Below are positions 36,361 through 51,399 of a DNA stretch of 64,000 nucleotides, one piece after another. The stretch comes from Epiperipatus broadwayi. Lineage: Eukaryota > Onychophora > Udeonychophora > Euonychophora > Peripatidae. How positions within the stretch are numbered: position 1 is the first letter of the stretch; every line of letters begins with the position of its first letter. The DNA is taken from NCBI GenBank assembly GCA_028023455.1, contig JAQFVV010006216.1, forward strand, positions 1,117,445 to 1,181,444, in the 5' to 3' direction. The position numbers were made by a program, and so were the translations under genes. Below the pieces are notes generated by a model. That model saw only the letters and a list, made by a program, of their open reading frames with translations, did not search any database and was not told where the DNA came from.

Positions 36361-37525
36361 ATCAAAACAGGCAAAACTCACTATACATTTTGCTACACAC
36401 AGCAAGCTGGGGTAATCAATGAATTCTAGAAGGCTTGTGCATAAAATCCCCATCTAGTGCCTACTCATCCAATATCCCCAGACTAATTTCTGGCTTGTGG
36501 CCTTTGTAAATGAGAAGTTTTGGATCTAAGAGCATTGCATCTAGATCTTAGGATCTAATGCAACCCTCCAGCTTTCACCTTTTGTCTCCACTTAACTATA
36601 AAACTATGAGTCTTAAATTGAAAACACCTTAATATTTTCAATTCAAGTCCATCAGCTTATATAGTCATATAGGTCTGAATTCAGTTGAGTACCTATATAT
36701 TTTGGTGCCTTTGGTTCTTTAATAACCATATCCTCCACTATCCTATTAGGCAGGATTGGTTTTAAGCCAATAAACATCACATGATCACCACTTTCTATGC
36801 TTGCTTATAAATGTTATCAAAACAGGCAAAACTTACTATTTGTATTGCCACACATAGCAAGCTAGAGTAATCAATGGATGCCAGAAGGCTTATGCATAAA
36901 ATCCCATCTAGTGCCTACTCACCCAATATCCCCAGAATAGTTTCTATATGACTATATAAGATGATGGACTTGAATTGGAAATTATTAAGGTGTTTTCAAT
37001 TTAAGACTCATAGTTTTGTAGTTAAATGGAGATAAAAGGCAAAACTCACTGTACGTATTGCCACACACAGCAAGCTAGAGTAATCAATAGATTCCAGAAG
37101 GCTCATGCATAAAATCCCCATCTAGTGCTTACTCACCCAATATCCCCAGATTAGTTTCTATATGACTATATAAGCTGATGGGCTTGAATTGAAAATATTA
37201 AGATGTTTTCAATTTAAGACTCATAGTTTTGTAGTTAAGTGGAGATAAAAGGTGGCTGCTGGAAGGTTGCATTAGATCATAAGATCTAGGTGCAGTGCTC
37301 TCAGATCTAATACTCCTCCCTGACTAAGGCCACAAGCCACAAATTAGTCTGGGTATATTGGATGAGTAGGCACTAGATGGGGATTTTATGTACAAACCTT
37401 CTGGCATCCATTGATTACTCTAGCTTGCTGTGTGTGGCAATATGTATAGTGAGTTTTGACTGTTTTGATAACAGTTATGAGCAAGCATAGAAAGTGGTGA
37501 TCATTTGATGTTTATTGGCTTAATT
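36361..37525. mobile_element. Foldback array B after the Penelope-like element
   Basis: Related units share CACACACAGCAAGCTAGAGTA, AATCCCCATCTAGTGC and ACTATGAGTCTTAAATTGAA. Unit 1 (36361-36790) is direct. Unit 2 (from about 36811) and unit 3 (from about 37037) each start direct and then switch to inverted sequence. An inverted full-length unit ends at about 37523. The outer ends of the main palindrome are AAGCCAATAAACATCACATG (36764) and its complement (ending 37523). No coding content. The architecture is the same as array A at 14.9 kb, and both edge motifs contain TCACATGAT. Superfamily unassigned. Confidence 0.7.
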
Positions 37526-40500
37526 ACAAAAATAATGATATACTTGCATAGATATACAGTGGAACTGTGAAGATTAGTATATTTTGTTCTAAGTAATTCT
37601 CATGCATAGCTCACATTTTGTTGATAAGCTTTGATTATAATAGAATATATACCATTTTCTGAACTGCAAGTATATAGTTTTTTCAGCATGTACAGACACA
37701 TATATAACAAATGTTTTTAGGAATACATTATGCATATATAACTTAAAATTATAATATAAACAAAATTTAAAAATAATAATGTAGATATTAATAATAAACT
37801 GTGGGAGCATATTTTCATACATATTTATTATTTCACTGCCTCATATTTTTTCAAAAAATAAATACAATAAAAACCTTACTTTATTGCATTTTTATTTTTT
37901 TATAATAAAATAAATAACAAAGTATAGACTTTCATCGCAATTAAAAATGCTCTTGATGAATACTTTTTTTCTTTCGTAATTTTTGTTTTCCTATGAAAAC
38001 ATCAATGGTAATCTCCATATTAGAAAACAATGGTCTTTCTAATTGTTTTGATGTTTTAAGTCTGTATCAGATTCAGAATTTATATAGTCATCCTTACCCA
38101 TTTCCAATTCTTAGTTAAATTCTTCAATTTGTTTGATACAATACAGGAATATTTTACAGCTCGCATTTTTTGCCTTTTCTAAATTAATAACTTTCATTCT
38201 ATTGCTTAAAAATGATATTTTTAAATTTTACTAAATTTGATAAAACTTTTAGGCATTGAACTTACAAACATTTTATTATGTGTATATTATACCAAATATC
38301 ATAAAATTTATTTATGAATTTTAATGTTTTTGTTTTTGTTTATTTACATTTTTGTTGGATAGCATATATTTAAAGTAGTATATATTGTTACAGTATATAT
38401 TGCAGTTAAAATGTATAAAAAATGGCTTGGGTTCAAAATACAAGATTTAATTTTTGAGTCATTAGCTTGGATATTATAAAAAAGTAAAAGTAATGGGTAT
38501 TTGGGTATTAACTTGAATATTGTATAGAAGTGAATTAAATGGCCTTTTGAATGTATGCATGTAAATCTATTGCTTTTCAATTAAAAAGGCCAATACATAG
38601 AAATTAGTCTGAAGATTTGGATAGCCAACTGTGTAATGTCTTTGGATTATTCAAGCTTATAATAAAGTAAATGAGATTAATTACTGCTTCAGATACAAAT
38701 CATTATTGCCTCATTACTACCAACATTAATGACAGATTCATTTCTCTATTATAAAGGATTCTTACTGTTCATTGTTTTTGGTTCTAAAAAAAGGTAACAA
38801 AAAAAAAATCTACAAATAACCTTATCTTCTTAAAAAGTTTTTATATGGCAAATAATTATATTAATCTCATTAACAAAAAGAAATGTCATGAAAATAAATC
38901 ATGCAAATAATATTGCTAAAAACTGAACAAGTTTTAAAAAGGCATTTTTTTTTTGTTACATGAAAAGCATAAAAAATTTTCGACAAAAACAAAAATGATT
39001 TATTAAGAACTTTATAAAAATATGAATAATAGGTATCTAAAACATTGATTTACAAAAGGATAGATTCTAACATAGATGTAAAAAAATATTATGATAAAAA
39101 AGAAAAATAAATATTGGAAATATTTGTTTTGCTTTTTACCCCCTTAAAAAAGGCAAATGTAAAAAAAAAAATTAATAAGATAGTTTCATAATTATTTACA
39201 TAAACATTTATATTATTACAAAACGATGATAAAGTGTAAAGAGAAAAGTGATTGATATTCTAACAAAAAAAAATATTTTAAATAGAACAGTCCTGTATAC
39301 ATAAAAACTATTACTGTTGTGTTTAACAAAGACTATTTACTAGAGTAAAATATAAAAAAAATAATCAAAGGATTATGTTCTCAGGAAATAAGACTGGAAG
39401 TAAGATATTGAGGTTACATTCAAGAACCAACTGTCAAGTCTATTTACCGCTGTACTAAACTTCACAGAATAATACTTGAATGGAATCATATTTTCCATAA
39501 GCATTACAATAAAAAAAAATTAACACTAACTTAAAATTAAAAACCATCCGCGTAAACGTTCTATATTTTGTTGGTTAGCATATTGAATCTTTGATGATAT
39601 TAATCATGCACATGCAGCAATAGAAATCTATGTCTACAATAAAAAAAGAAAAATATAACTAAAAATATTAAAATAAGAAAACATCAAACCACTCGCAAAA
39701 AATAGACAAACAGTTTAATTTAGTGATGTAAAAATAGATTAAAAAGAGAATTAAAACACATACAATATATACTATGGCTATACTTAAATATACTGATATC
39801 CTCTAAAAACACAAAAGTACAATATTTTCCGGCAAGCTTTTGGTCAAGAATGTTTTTTTTTTTTATTATAATATTTAATATTAAAATACTACCAAATCAT
39901 ACTTAATAACTTTTAAATTAATTTTGCAAGTTTTTATTAAATTATAATTACTTTTATTATAAAGAAGGAATTTTTCTTTAAGACTACTTTTATAATAGTC
40001 AAGTTAAACTGGAAGTAAATTTTTACTTTTGGGAATAAAAAGTTATTAAATCAAGCAGAAGATCTGTTACAGATCATGCACTTTCAAGTATTAAGCTTTC
40101 ACTCCAAATGTATTAAGTAGAAACTTTATTTCCCCTAAAGTACTTGCTATTTAAGAAAAAAAGAAATAAAGATAAATGTAAAAGTATAATTTATATATAA
40201 TAACTTTATCTTATATTTTATAATAAAAAAAATTAACAGTGTATAAAATGTATTATGCTTATATTTTTCTTTTAACAATGTAGTTTAGCAAAGCGATTGA
40301 AGAGCAAACTCAATTGCTGAAGGTTCATTGATTAATGCTCAGCTGGCTAAAATAAAAATAAAAATCTCAGTTATGACAATAGAATAGAACTGCTATCTTC
40401 ATACTATCATTTAGAACTTCGATTATTACATGATCTATACAATAATTAATTATAGGACTATTTATATTATTTTTTATAATGAGTGTGCTAATTTTTCTTT

Positions 40501-42185
40501 TCTTTTCAATAAAGAATATATATATATTGAGTATCTACTAATTATTTGAAAGAGATTTTTGACAAAGTGCACTAGAATAAAACAATAAATATTTACTTAT
40601 CAAGATTCTGTTGGATAGCAAATTTAAACAAAAATCAACTATTATAGCATCTCACGTTTAAGATTCAATAGTAAAGAATGTATAAATTTATAATCACATT
40701 TAAAAAGCAGTGATATATTTTATTTTAAATTCATTTTAAAATTTTTTTAATGATTAAGTTTATTTATTAAATTGCTCTCCAACAAAAAAGTTGGAATTCC
40801 ACACAATGCAGTTCTTTTCTAACTCCTATTACTTAATAAAAAAAGTTTTTATTTGAAAATATGTTAATTTAAAACTGATTATCACAGAAAATTGACTTGT
40901 GCAATTTAGCACAGTGAAAACCTTGAGAGCAAAAAGCTCAGGATCAAAGTCCAACTTGTTACTTCTGATGCTCCAATGCCACATAATATCTCAAGCAACA
41001 AACCACTTGATTATTTTATTTTTTACATAGCAATGATTTTGAAATATAATAAAAACAAACTATTTTTATTTATTTATTTATTTATTTATTGAAACAATAA
41101 ATATACATTATTTTTAAGATTTGAGATACAGGTATTCATATACCTGGAACTTAATTGTAAATATAGAGTATTTGAACTCAGGCTTTCAAAAAATCTCCAA
41201 CTATCCATATACATAATATATATATAATTTTTGTAGGTTTTTAAAAATCATCTTCAAGCCTAATCAAAAAAGGAAATAAGAACAATCCTTATTAAAACTC
41301 AAATATTTATTTTGATGTTTATTAATTCAAATATTTATTAGTTATATATTATTACCATTAGTTATTAATGATATACAAATTAAATTTTATTTTGAAATAT
41401 TGAAATATTTTAATTTTAATGAACATCATACTTCAGCTTCATTTGCATAAATTATTAGCTACAAATTGTAAGCATTGTAAAGCAACCAGTCAGTATTAAT
41501 ATAATTATAGAAAATAACATTTACCATTAAAAAACAAATATGAGTCTAAAAGTTTTCATTAAAAAAGACAGACATTAATAGATAGAAGTATGTAAATAAA
41601 AAGTAGAAATGTAGCATAGACTCATTAAAAAGGTTATAATGACAAAAATGAGGAAATAACAGAATTTATTTATATTAATATTGTTACCATGCTTATGTCA
41701 ATATAGTTTATCATATAATTTCTTTAATATCATTACTTTACAAAGTCAACATATTTTTTCAATTAGATCATATACGTTCATAACCATTTAACCTTTCAAT
41801 ATAATAAAGATCTAAGTAATTATATTATTTCTCACAATGGTCTTTAGACTATCTATTAACAATTACATTTTTTATTAAAATACTGTTATATAATATACTT
41901 AATGTATTAATTTTAGTGTTATCCCTAAGAAAAAAATTTTACATCTAAACTTTTCCATTCCACAACTTCTTTCAATTTGATTTCATATAGATCTACAGTA
42001 TCTAACGCTTTTATTATAAGTTTAAATAAAAGGAAATTAATGGTATCTGCAAAATAAAGTTCAGCTAAAGCTAATTTTTTTAATATTTATCAATTCTAAT
42101 CCAAAATAAAATCCAATTAAATAGTAAATTTGACTCTTCTAGCTTATATTCAATATCTCATTAATAGTAGTGATTTATTCTATCA
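37525..42185. other. AT-rich intergenic stretch, no gene recognised
   Basis: 4.6 kb of A+T-rich sequence. A (TTTA)n tract lies at 41064-41091. A tRNA-like scrap (GGACTTTGATCC on the minus strand, near 40950) may be an eroded SINE. Frames at 37589-37822 and 38344-38580 show no motif. Confidence 0.5.
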
Positions 42186-42193
42186 CTCTACAG

Positions 42194-42488
42194 CAATGGT
42201 TCCTAACCTTTCTTTCCTAGCAACTCTCTTTTTTTTTGTGATACACAGAAATTTTAGCACAAAAAATAACAAGTTTTATATATATTTTATATTTATTATA
42301 AAAAAATAAATTTTAGCACACACATAATATTTATATTGTAGTTTTCCAGCATTTTTCTAGATTTTATATATTTTTAATTTTAGTAAGTTTGTATTAGTAG
42401 TTTTAGTATAAATATAAATATTTTGTCAACATACTTGAGGAATTCTCATGATACACAAATGAATCATGACACACATTAAAAAATACTG
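42194..42488. mobile_element. Non-autonomous hAT-like MITE
   Basis: The left end is CAATGGTTCCTAACC; the complement of the right end is CAGTATTTTTTAATG, a decayed inverted repeat on the hAT pattern CAGTGGTTCTCAACC. The flanks CTCTACAG (42186-42193) and CTCTAGAT (42489-42496) agree at six of eight bases, consistent with the 8-bp duplication of hAT elements. GTGATACAC and its near-complement lie inside the ends. Length 295 bp, no transposase. Confidence 0.6.
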
Positions 42489-42489
42489 C

Positions 42490-44410
<1,921 letters not shown>

Positions 44411-44693
44411 CAAATAGACCAAATATTTTTTTCTGCTTTTGAGTTCTGAAAAGATTCATGGCATTTGATACAGGTAATAAAATGCCAAAATAAACGCCAG
44501 TCCAAGAATTCAAATGTTTAATATTTTTAATATAAACATTGGGATGATTAGTTGTATTTACATATTGGACTATTTCCATAATCTAATATGAGATGTCTTT
44601 AGACAAATTTAATTTTATTTAAATATTCCAAATACATTCAACAGTTTAGTATATGTACAACATTTTGAGATATATTATTCTCCATTCTTCTTC

Positions 44694-44817
44694 AGGTGTT
44701 GCTGGCTTGACCAGTGACAGTATAGCTTGGGAATTGAACCTGGACCCTTACATTCTTGAGTACTGAATTTTAAGTTAACACTGTAACAAACTGAGCCATC
44801 CTGCCAAAGTTAACAAT
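44694..44817 (-). mobile_element. tRNA-derived SINE, left arm copy
   Basis: On the minus strand it reads GGCAGGATGGCTCAGTTTGTTACAG with an A-box-like TGGCTCAGTTTG. The B-box is GGTTCAATTCCC (44729-44740), close to consensus GGTTCRANNCC. A body ending CACTGGTCAAGCCAGCAACACC follows. The head resembles Ile/Lys-type tRNA 5' halves. It mirrors the copy at 45001. Confidence 0.8.
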
Positions 44818-45000
44818 CAGTAGTACAAAGAAGAAAATTTAAAGAAGCTGTTCACATGACAATGGCAAACAATACCATAAGTCAACCTACTCTTTGTAAT
44901 GTATGGAAACCATTAATCAAGTTTGCTCTTAAAAAAAAGTGGAGAAATCAGGAGGAACCTTGAAGATAAGTATATAAAATTCCTACTGATTGTTGCCTTT

Positions 45001-45134
45001 GGCAGGATGGCTCAATTGGTTAGAGCATTATCTTAAAATTCACTACTTAAGAATATAATGGTCCATGTTTGATTCCCAAGCTAGTATTGTCACTGGTCAG
45101 TCCAGCAGCACTTGAAAAAGAGAGAAAAAGAATA
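45001..45134 (+). mobile_element. tRNA-derived SINE, right arm copy
   Basis: A-box TGGCTCAATTGG at 45008-45019 followed by TTAGAGCA as in real tRNA genes. A B-box-like GTTTGATTCCC lies near 45067-45077, then body CACTGGTCAGTCCAGCAGCACTTG and an A/G-rich tail. The acceptor and anticodon stems do not fold cleanly, so this is a SINE head, not a tRNA gene. Confidence 0.8.
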
Positions 45135-45329
45135 TCTTTTAAAACACTGTCCATATATTAACTTATTTGATATGCTATTACTAACAGTTGAATGTATTTG
45201 GAATATTTAAATAAAGTTAATTTTTTCTAGAGACAGTCAATACTTATATTAGATCATGGAAATAGTCAAGTATTTAAATACAACTAAAATACCATCATCA
45301 CAAATCTTCAGAAAAACATTGGGATGATT

Positions 45330-46815
45330 AAGGTACATGTCATAAATTCCTATGAATGAATTTCACAGATCATCATGGTAAAATATTTGTACCAACAGAA
45401 ACAAAAGTCTTATTGGCCACTCAACAAGCTATGATTAATGCTCTAATAGGAACTATATTTTTATTCATAAACTAAACATCAGATTGGTTCAAGTTATAGG
45501 GTTTCTAATAAATATACAAGTTCCATTAACAAAATTAAACAAAATATAGAAAATTTTCTCCTAGTACTCTGTTTTAATCATCAACTACAGTGATTTATTT
45601 CATAGCAATATATTCAAGACAGAAAAATATGAAACACAATCAATACACTCATCATTGTCTGGATGAAAATCTTACATGGACTCAGTATAACCCATCATGT
45701 GTGTAAACTTTAATTGCTCTTACAATTCAAAATTAATAAATTTATACTGCTAGCACTATCATTCCTGTACCTTACAGATGCTATTTCATTTTTCAAGAGT
45801 GGCTAATATCTCATTGATCTCTTTATCTCTTTTTTGCATCTCCATAAAATTTCAGACTTTAATCTACTTATTACACATTTCATTTTCTAATTATGATAGT
45901 GTGATTCTCATATTGAATATATGTCAAAGTAATATACCAACCTACAAGATTATTTTAAGTAATTGGTTTTCATGCAATTTAAATTAACTATTGGTAGTTT
46001 TTCTAATGTAACTATTGCAGAGTTTTACTAGTATCAGTTGAAGAACTTCTCTCCAATTGAAACTTGGTTGGTCTTCAAAAACCTTTTAATCAACTACTAT
46101 TCTAATCAAATAAGAGGCTACCATTCAAATAATCTTATAAAACCAATATATTCATGACATTGATTCTTCAAGATATCTCATAAATGAATGATACTAACTA
46201 TTTTATTACTAACATGTTAAAACACTTAAGCCAAAATATAATACCAAATTTCTCAATGCTGGTGAAAACTATTAAAATTGTGCAAGATCTATTCCATTTC
46301 CTATTGGATCAAAGAATACCATTCTCATTTTCAAGCAATAAATTCAAGATGGAATTTCTTGAGCACTTAAAATCTAATTTAAAAGCAGTATTCAATTTTG
46401 TCAAGAAAATTATGTTACAATGTAAACATTCAAGGAAATTATGTATTTTGGAATATATATCTCTTGAATAATATATATTATTCTAGCCAGTGTCTATAAA
46501 GAACTTGACCTACATCATGATTCCTATCCTGTATTAGCAATTTCAGCTATATTTGAGCAAATTAACATTTTCAATCTTTCTACTAACATAATATATTGAC
46601 TTAAATCAAAGGCATTATAACACTATGGAAATGATTTATTTTATTATATTTGAGGATATTGATCAAAAAAATTTTTGCAACATGTATCCTAAAAAAATGA
46701 ATGAACTTATTCTTCCAAACAAAGTACTATAGGTATTGTTTTGGTGCATGAATTAAGCTTTCTTATTTGCAAAGGAGAACAATTTTTTAAATTATATTGC
46801 ATGCAAACATGAATT
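45330..46815. other. Intergenic stretch, no gene recognised
   Basis: Short frames on + (45778-45987, 46184-46471) show no motif. They are antisense to a possible extension of the minus-strand LINE, which I cannot follow here. Confidence 0.4.
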
Positions 46816-46819
46816 TAAA

Positions 46820-47640
46820 ACTGCTTTTATTCTACTCTGTTGGAAATAACTGTTCAGTGTATTACATAATCTTCTGCTTGAATATAAATATTTGATAATT
46901 GACATTAAGAATTATTTTACTATTAGATCAATTGTGCAGATCCATTTCTTTCAAATATTATCTAGATTTTTCAAATCTAATTATAACATTCCACAGGGCT
47001 GACTACTTGTATCTATTTGCAATTAATATAGATCCCCTGATTAAAAAAATAACAATTTACATGTCTTATGTTCCTTATCTTAAAACTACTTTCAAAACCA
47101 TATACTTTACTAACAATGCCCTGATAATGTTCAGATTCTTTTAAAAATTCTCTTTGTTTTGCATATTCTAAACCAATTCCATACATAGCTGGATCCACAG
47201 TACAAGTTTGCAATCATCTATGTGGCAGAACTTATCATCTTTTCTTGACATTCCAATAAATGTGACTAAAAACACAACTAAATTATTATCTGAAATATAT
47301 CTTCATGAACACATTAATACAAAATAAAAGAATTCTGCCAAAAATCTTTATCTCATTTTAAATGTTTGTATAGTAAATGCTATTTTTGATGAATACTTGC
47401 ATATAACTCATGCCTGAAATAAAAACAAAAATCTGAGATTTATTCTTACATCTTTTATCAAGCAGGACTATATGCATACTTTTTCATCTGCAAAGAGTTT
47501 CAATTTGATATGTTCTAAATCTTTGGTAATATATATTAAATCCAATTCAAAATGTATATTTCACTTGAGTTAACACAATCCTTAATGCCATTCCCCTCTC
47601 AGTTTCACTTTCATATGACTGGGAATCTTTTTCCACAGGT
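46820..47640 (-). mobile_element. CR1/Jockey-like LINE remnant
   Basis: On the minus strand near 47540-47570 the wording is LTQ...IYITKDLEHIKLKLFADEKVCI (catalytic part at about 47473-47508). CR1/Jockey/Rex-type polymerases read PQGSVLGPLLF.IYINDL...LFADDTK there. The second Asp of FADD is Glu here. Further down, frame 47013-47213 (66 codons) reads VDPAMYGIGLEYAKQREFL and KIRNIRHVNCYFFNQGIYI. That fits the C-terminal VRPHLEYA and ERLRHLNLYSLEQRRLRGDL blocks of this group. Stops and shifts abound. The assignment rests on order and spacing of weak motifs. Confidence 0.45.
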
Positions 47641-50600
47641 TACACTTTTGAGCATGTTGACTTTTGTTGGCATTCAATTCAGAAAATTAAAAAGGATAAT
47701 TTACCCATAGACATTTTATGGCAACATAACTGGTTGCTAAATAATTTCCAAAAAACTTTGTGAACTTAAATAGCAGTTGAAATTTCTCTCTAGTCCACTA
47801 TAAAATACAATTCCAACAAAAGTATTTCTCATTAACTGATATAAACTAAATCTCAATCTCACATCCTATGTAATAATTGTCCAAAACAACTACATATTTT
47901 TCAAAAAATGTCCATACTTTTAAATCTCAATGCTTGTTTATGTTTCACAAACTTACATATAATCTCAAAAAATTACTTAAAAAACATAAAAATACTTTCA
48001 TCCTTATAATGCACTCATGGTAATTCATACACATAGAATTATATGTTTTGCATGCTACTTCATAATATTTGACAAGAAGAAGTGTAACATATTCAAAAGA
48101 AATAGCAAAGAATGGTTTAACATATATTCATTCAAATTTTTATCCAGAAATATCATGAACAAACATGGCAGTCTACAAACTTTTCCAGTTGTGAATATCA
48201 AATCTTGAACTTCTATTAACATTTCACAAAAGCATGGATTCTTGAAATAATTATAGATTAACTAATCATTTACCCATGTAGATTGCAATGTTTTTCTCTA
48301 TTTGGGTCCACTTGTTGGATAACATATTGTAATACTTGAATTGATATGCCTTGTGAATTTCATCATATAATTCCCCACATAGTTTAAAAATTTCTTTGTA
48401 CATATGTCAATATGTGTATATAAAATATCAATAAAATAAAATCATACACAAACAATAACATATAATACAACCTTAAATAATCTTTCAACTAATGTTCAAA
48501 TATAAAGAAAAACCAATTTCCTATAAAACTTTTTAGAAATATTGATGTTTAGTTCAATGGCAGATAGATAGTAAGTATAACTCTTTAGCAACTAATCTTT
48601 GTCAATATATTTGCCATATATTGTATTTTATTATATAGAGATTTTTTGGTTTTATTTTTTTTAAAGAAAATTATTATGACTAACTTCTATAAATTCACTT
48701 TTTGCACTATCTATGCATATCTTTTAGATATAAACACAAAACTTTTGTAATAAACTCTACAAATACAATATATTGAACCAGATGCTGAATCCAATTCAAT
48801 GGTTTCATTACCAAAAATTAAAACCTTTTATTTTAATTAAATTTCTAATGTTAAAAAAAATTAAAATTATTTAAAAAGTTGTACATGTATTTACAGACAT
48901 ATTCATTTAGATTTAAAATATCTCATTCTATTTTTTATATAAAATTGATTTTTAAAATAGTTTTCTTTTCTGTTTGTTTTTATTTTAAAGCAAGCAAACT
49001 TTTTAATTACATTCCTGTTTCTTTTATTTTAATTATTTTAGTTTGATTTTAAAAGTGGAGGTTTAATTTTGTGTTGTTGTTTTTATATAAAATAATTCCT
49101 GGTTAGAATTCTTAATTAGGTTTGAGCAGGAGATAAAAATTTGCCATGGCCTCAGGCATAGAATTAAACAACAAGAAAGTTTATGCAGAAAATGGAGAGA
49201 GTACAAATAACTCCAAAAATTTAGAAAGAGATTATTCTTAGCTGAGACAAACTCTGGAAAGTGATTGATTCAGATTTTTATAATTCCACCATTTGCTTTA
49301 TATTAACCTACTGAGATTCATATGGTTAATAAAAGATTTTTTTTCTCAAAGATATCAAAACTCACTGCTTTACATTTGCTAAACTACAACATGCCCTGCT
49401 AACAAAGTAAGGATAGACCTCTGGGTCTAAGCTGTTCTTCCATTATGTCATGAAGGTCTAAAGTAAAGAGGATCTGAAATATGCCTCTACAATTGCTGTG
49501 GTCATTAAGAAAAGATACCTGAAATATGAACTTATAATATAAGTGCACACTCTTTAGAAAAACTATGTGAACTCTGCTTTACCATAAGGTAAAATTTTTC
49601 TTATTCTTGCCAGGGTAAATAAATTTCTTTTAATTAAATCTCAGCTCAATCCAAAATAAGTGTGATGTATAAAGTTTTATTAATTATTTAATCTAATATT
49701 TATTATCTGTATTTGCTTTTCCTTGTATTTTATAGTGTGTCACGGAATCTTAGTTTTAAGATTCTGAGTTTCTTTTTTATTTTGTTATTGGAGAGTGTAT
49801 AGTGAGTTTATATTTTATATGGTTATTATGCCTTCTTGTTTTATTATTAACTCATGCTAAATGCTTTGGCAGGCTTGCCTAAAATTTAGTTTGATCACCT
49901 GTTCTTATTTTATCCCTCAATAATTAATTTAAATCACTGTGTTTGTTCTTTTTGGCAAACCATAAATCTTTTGACTGGTGGTTTATCATGTTTGTTTTTC
50001 TAGGTTTTCTTGGGTAGAGATTTTAGTGTGAGACTAACCTTGACTGGTTTAAATGTACCTAACCATGAGCATTTTGCAGAATTATGACCTTCTTAGTTCT
50101 GAAATTTCTTTTCCAGGCTAAGAAAAACTCATCTATGCTACTCCATTGGTTCTCCACATGCATCCATCTTTCTAAGTCTTTATAAAAGGAATGGAATTGG
50201 TTTAAGTGAACCACTAGCAGAAAGATACTCTTAATTCTCATTTAAATTCTAAGTGATAGAATGTTTCTTTCTGCTATGGCATTGAATGTTTTCATGTTTT
50301 CAGCTCATATACACTCTTGCATAAATTAATTTTAAAAAAAATCTAGGTCAAATTTTAGTATTTTTGTTTGCTAGATTTATTTTATCTTTTACATGATGCT
50401 TTAAATTTATTTTTCAGAGCATGTATTGGGGATTTAGTTTGTAAATTTATTTCACTTTATTGAAAGGCTTGGGCAGACATAACTGGTTCTCTAATTAATT
50501 ACCTGTCTTCTATTGGGACTTTTTAATTATTATTCTCAGCTTAGTTTTGGCCAATTGTTTGGTTGGTGATTCACTCATATTATATGTTTGTTTTTCCTTA

Positions 50601-51330
50601 AATCAGAGATTTAATATTTTATTAATTTTAAATCCCTTTCATTGGAGTATTTTCTAATTTTACTATTTCATTAAATTGGAGATGTAAGTTTTATTCTGTT
50701 GCATAATTTATACTCTGATGTATTTATTTATTTATTTTTGTTCTTGCATTGTAATCAACCTTGGTGATCTTAAACATGATTTGTCCATGCAACAGTTTTG
50801 CAGCAATATGATATCATTAGTCAATAATCTAGTGAGCACTCGTCCATGCTGATGAATGATTCATGCAAGAAACTTTCCATTGCTTTTCCCTATAGAATTT
50901 TTGAATAAGGAAACCAGAATTGCTTTGGATGAATTGTCAGCTAAAGGAAAATCTTTTGCTCCTTTTCTAATTTACTTTTAGGAAGTTAATCTGTCTGCCA
51001 GTGCATTGTCTTTTTTTTTCTAGTACATGCCTGATATAACCATATTTATTATTTGCAAATATTTACTTTATAATTTTATATTTCTCTTAATAAAACTTTA
51101 CAATTGTTTAAACTTAATTTGGCTGATGTTTTATTAGTGCTTTATTTTCTCAATTGTCTGAACAATATTCATGAGCTCTTGATTTCTCCCTGAGTCTAGT
51201 TGGGGTAAACCATCATTCTCATCCATCTTTGACCACAGTAAACAAATTTTCCAGATACACAGTGATCTGGTGATGCCCTCTGTGATTAAAAAGGGATCGA
51301 GTGTCTGGTACAATATCAATATGAAAAAAT
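47640..51330. other. Intergenic stretch of moderate complexity
   Basis: No gene recognised. 49.1-51.3 kb is T-rich on + and less repetitive than average. Minus-strand frames 50059-50241 (HSFYKDLERWMHVENQWSS) and 51134-51319 (NDGLPQLDSGRNQELMNIVQTIE) look non-random and may be fragments of a decayed gene or element transcribed leftward. I could not assign either. Confidence 0.35.
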
Positions 51331-51332
51331 AT

Positions 51333-51395
<63 letters not shown>
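51333..51395. repeat. (TG)n-(TA)n microsatellite
   Basis: TGTGTGTG followed by about 55 bp of TA. Confidence 0.95.

Positions 51396-51399
<4 letters not shown>

Larger units (their letters stand above)
44534..45330. mobile_element. Large foldback element with a SINE in each arm
   Basis: Inverted arms 44551-44823 and 44983-45284 surround a unique 159-bp centre. Outer blocks (CTATTTCCAT, ATTTAAATATTCCAAATACATTCAAC) are those of the MITE at 23157. Inner parts of both arms are tRNA-derived SINE sequence. A 17-bp direct repeat containing ACATTGGGATGATTA flanks the whole (44534-44550 and 45314-45330). The right arm has an extra block matching the left end of the 23-kb copy (CTGAAG(A/G)TTTGTGATGATGG, complemented). 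No protein coding. Confidence 0.75.

Noticed and set aside
45001-45075. Possible genuine tRNA gene
   Set aside because: A and B boxes are good but acceptor and anticodon stems do not pair, and the same unit occurs inverted at 44694 with a SINE body.
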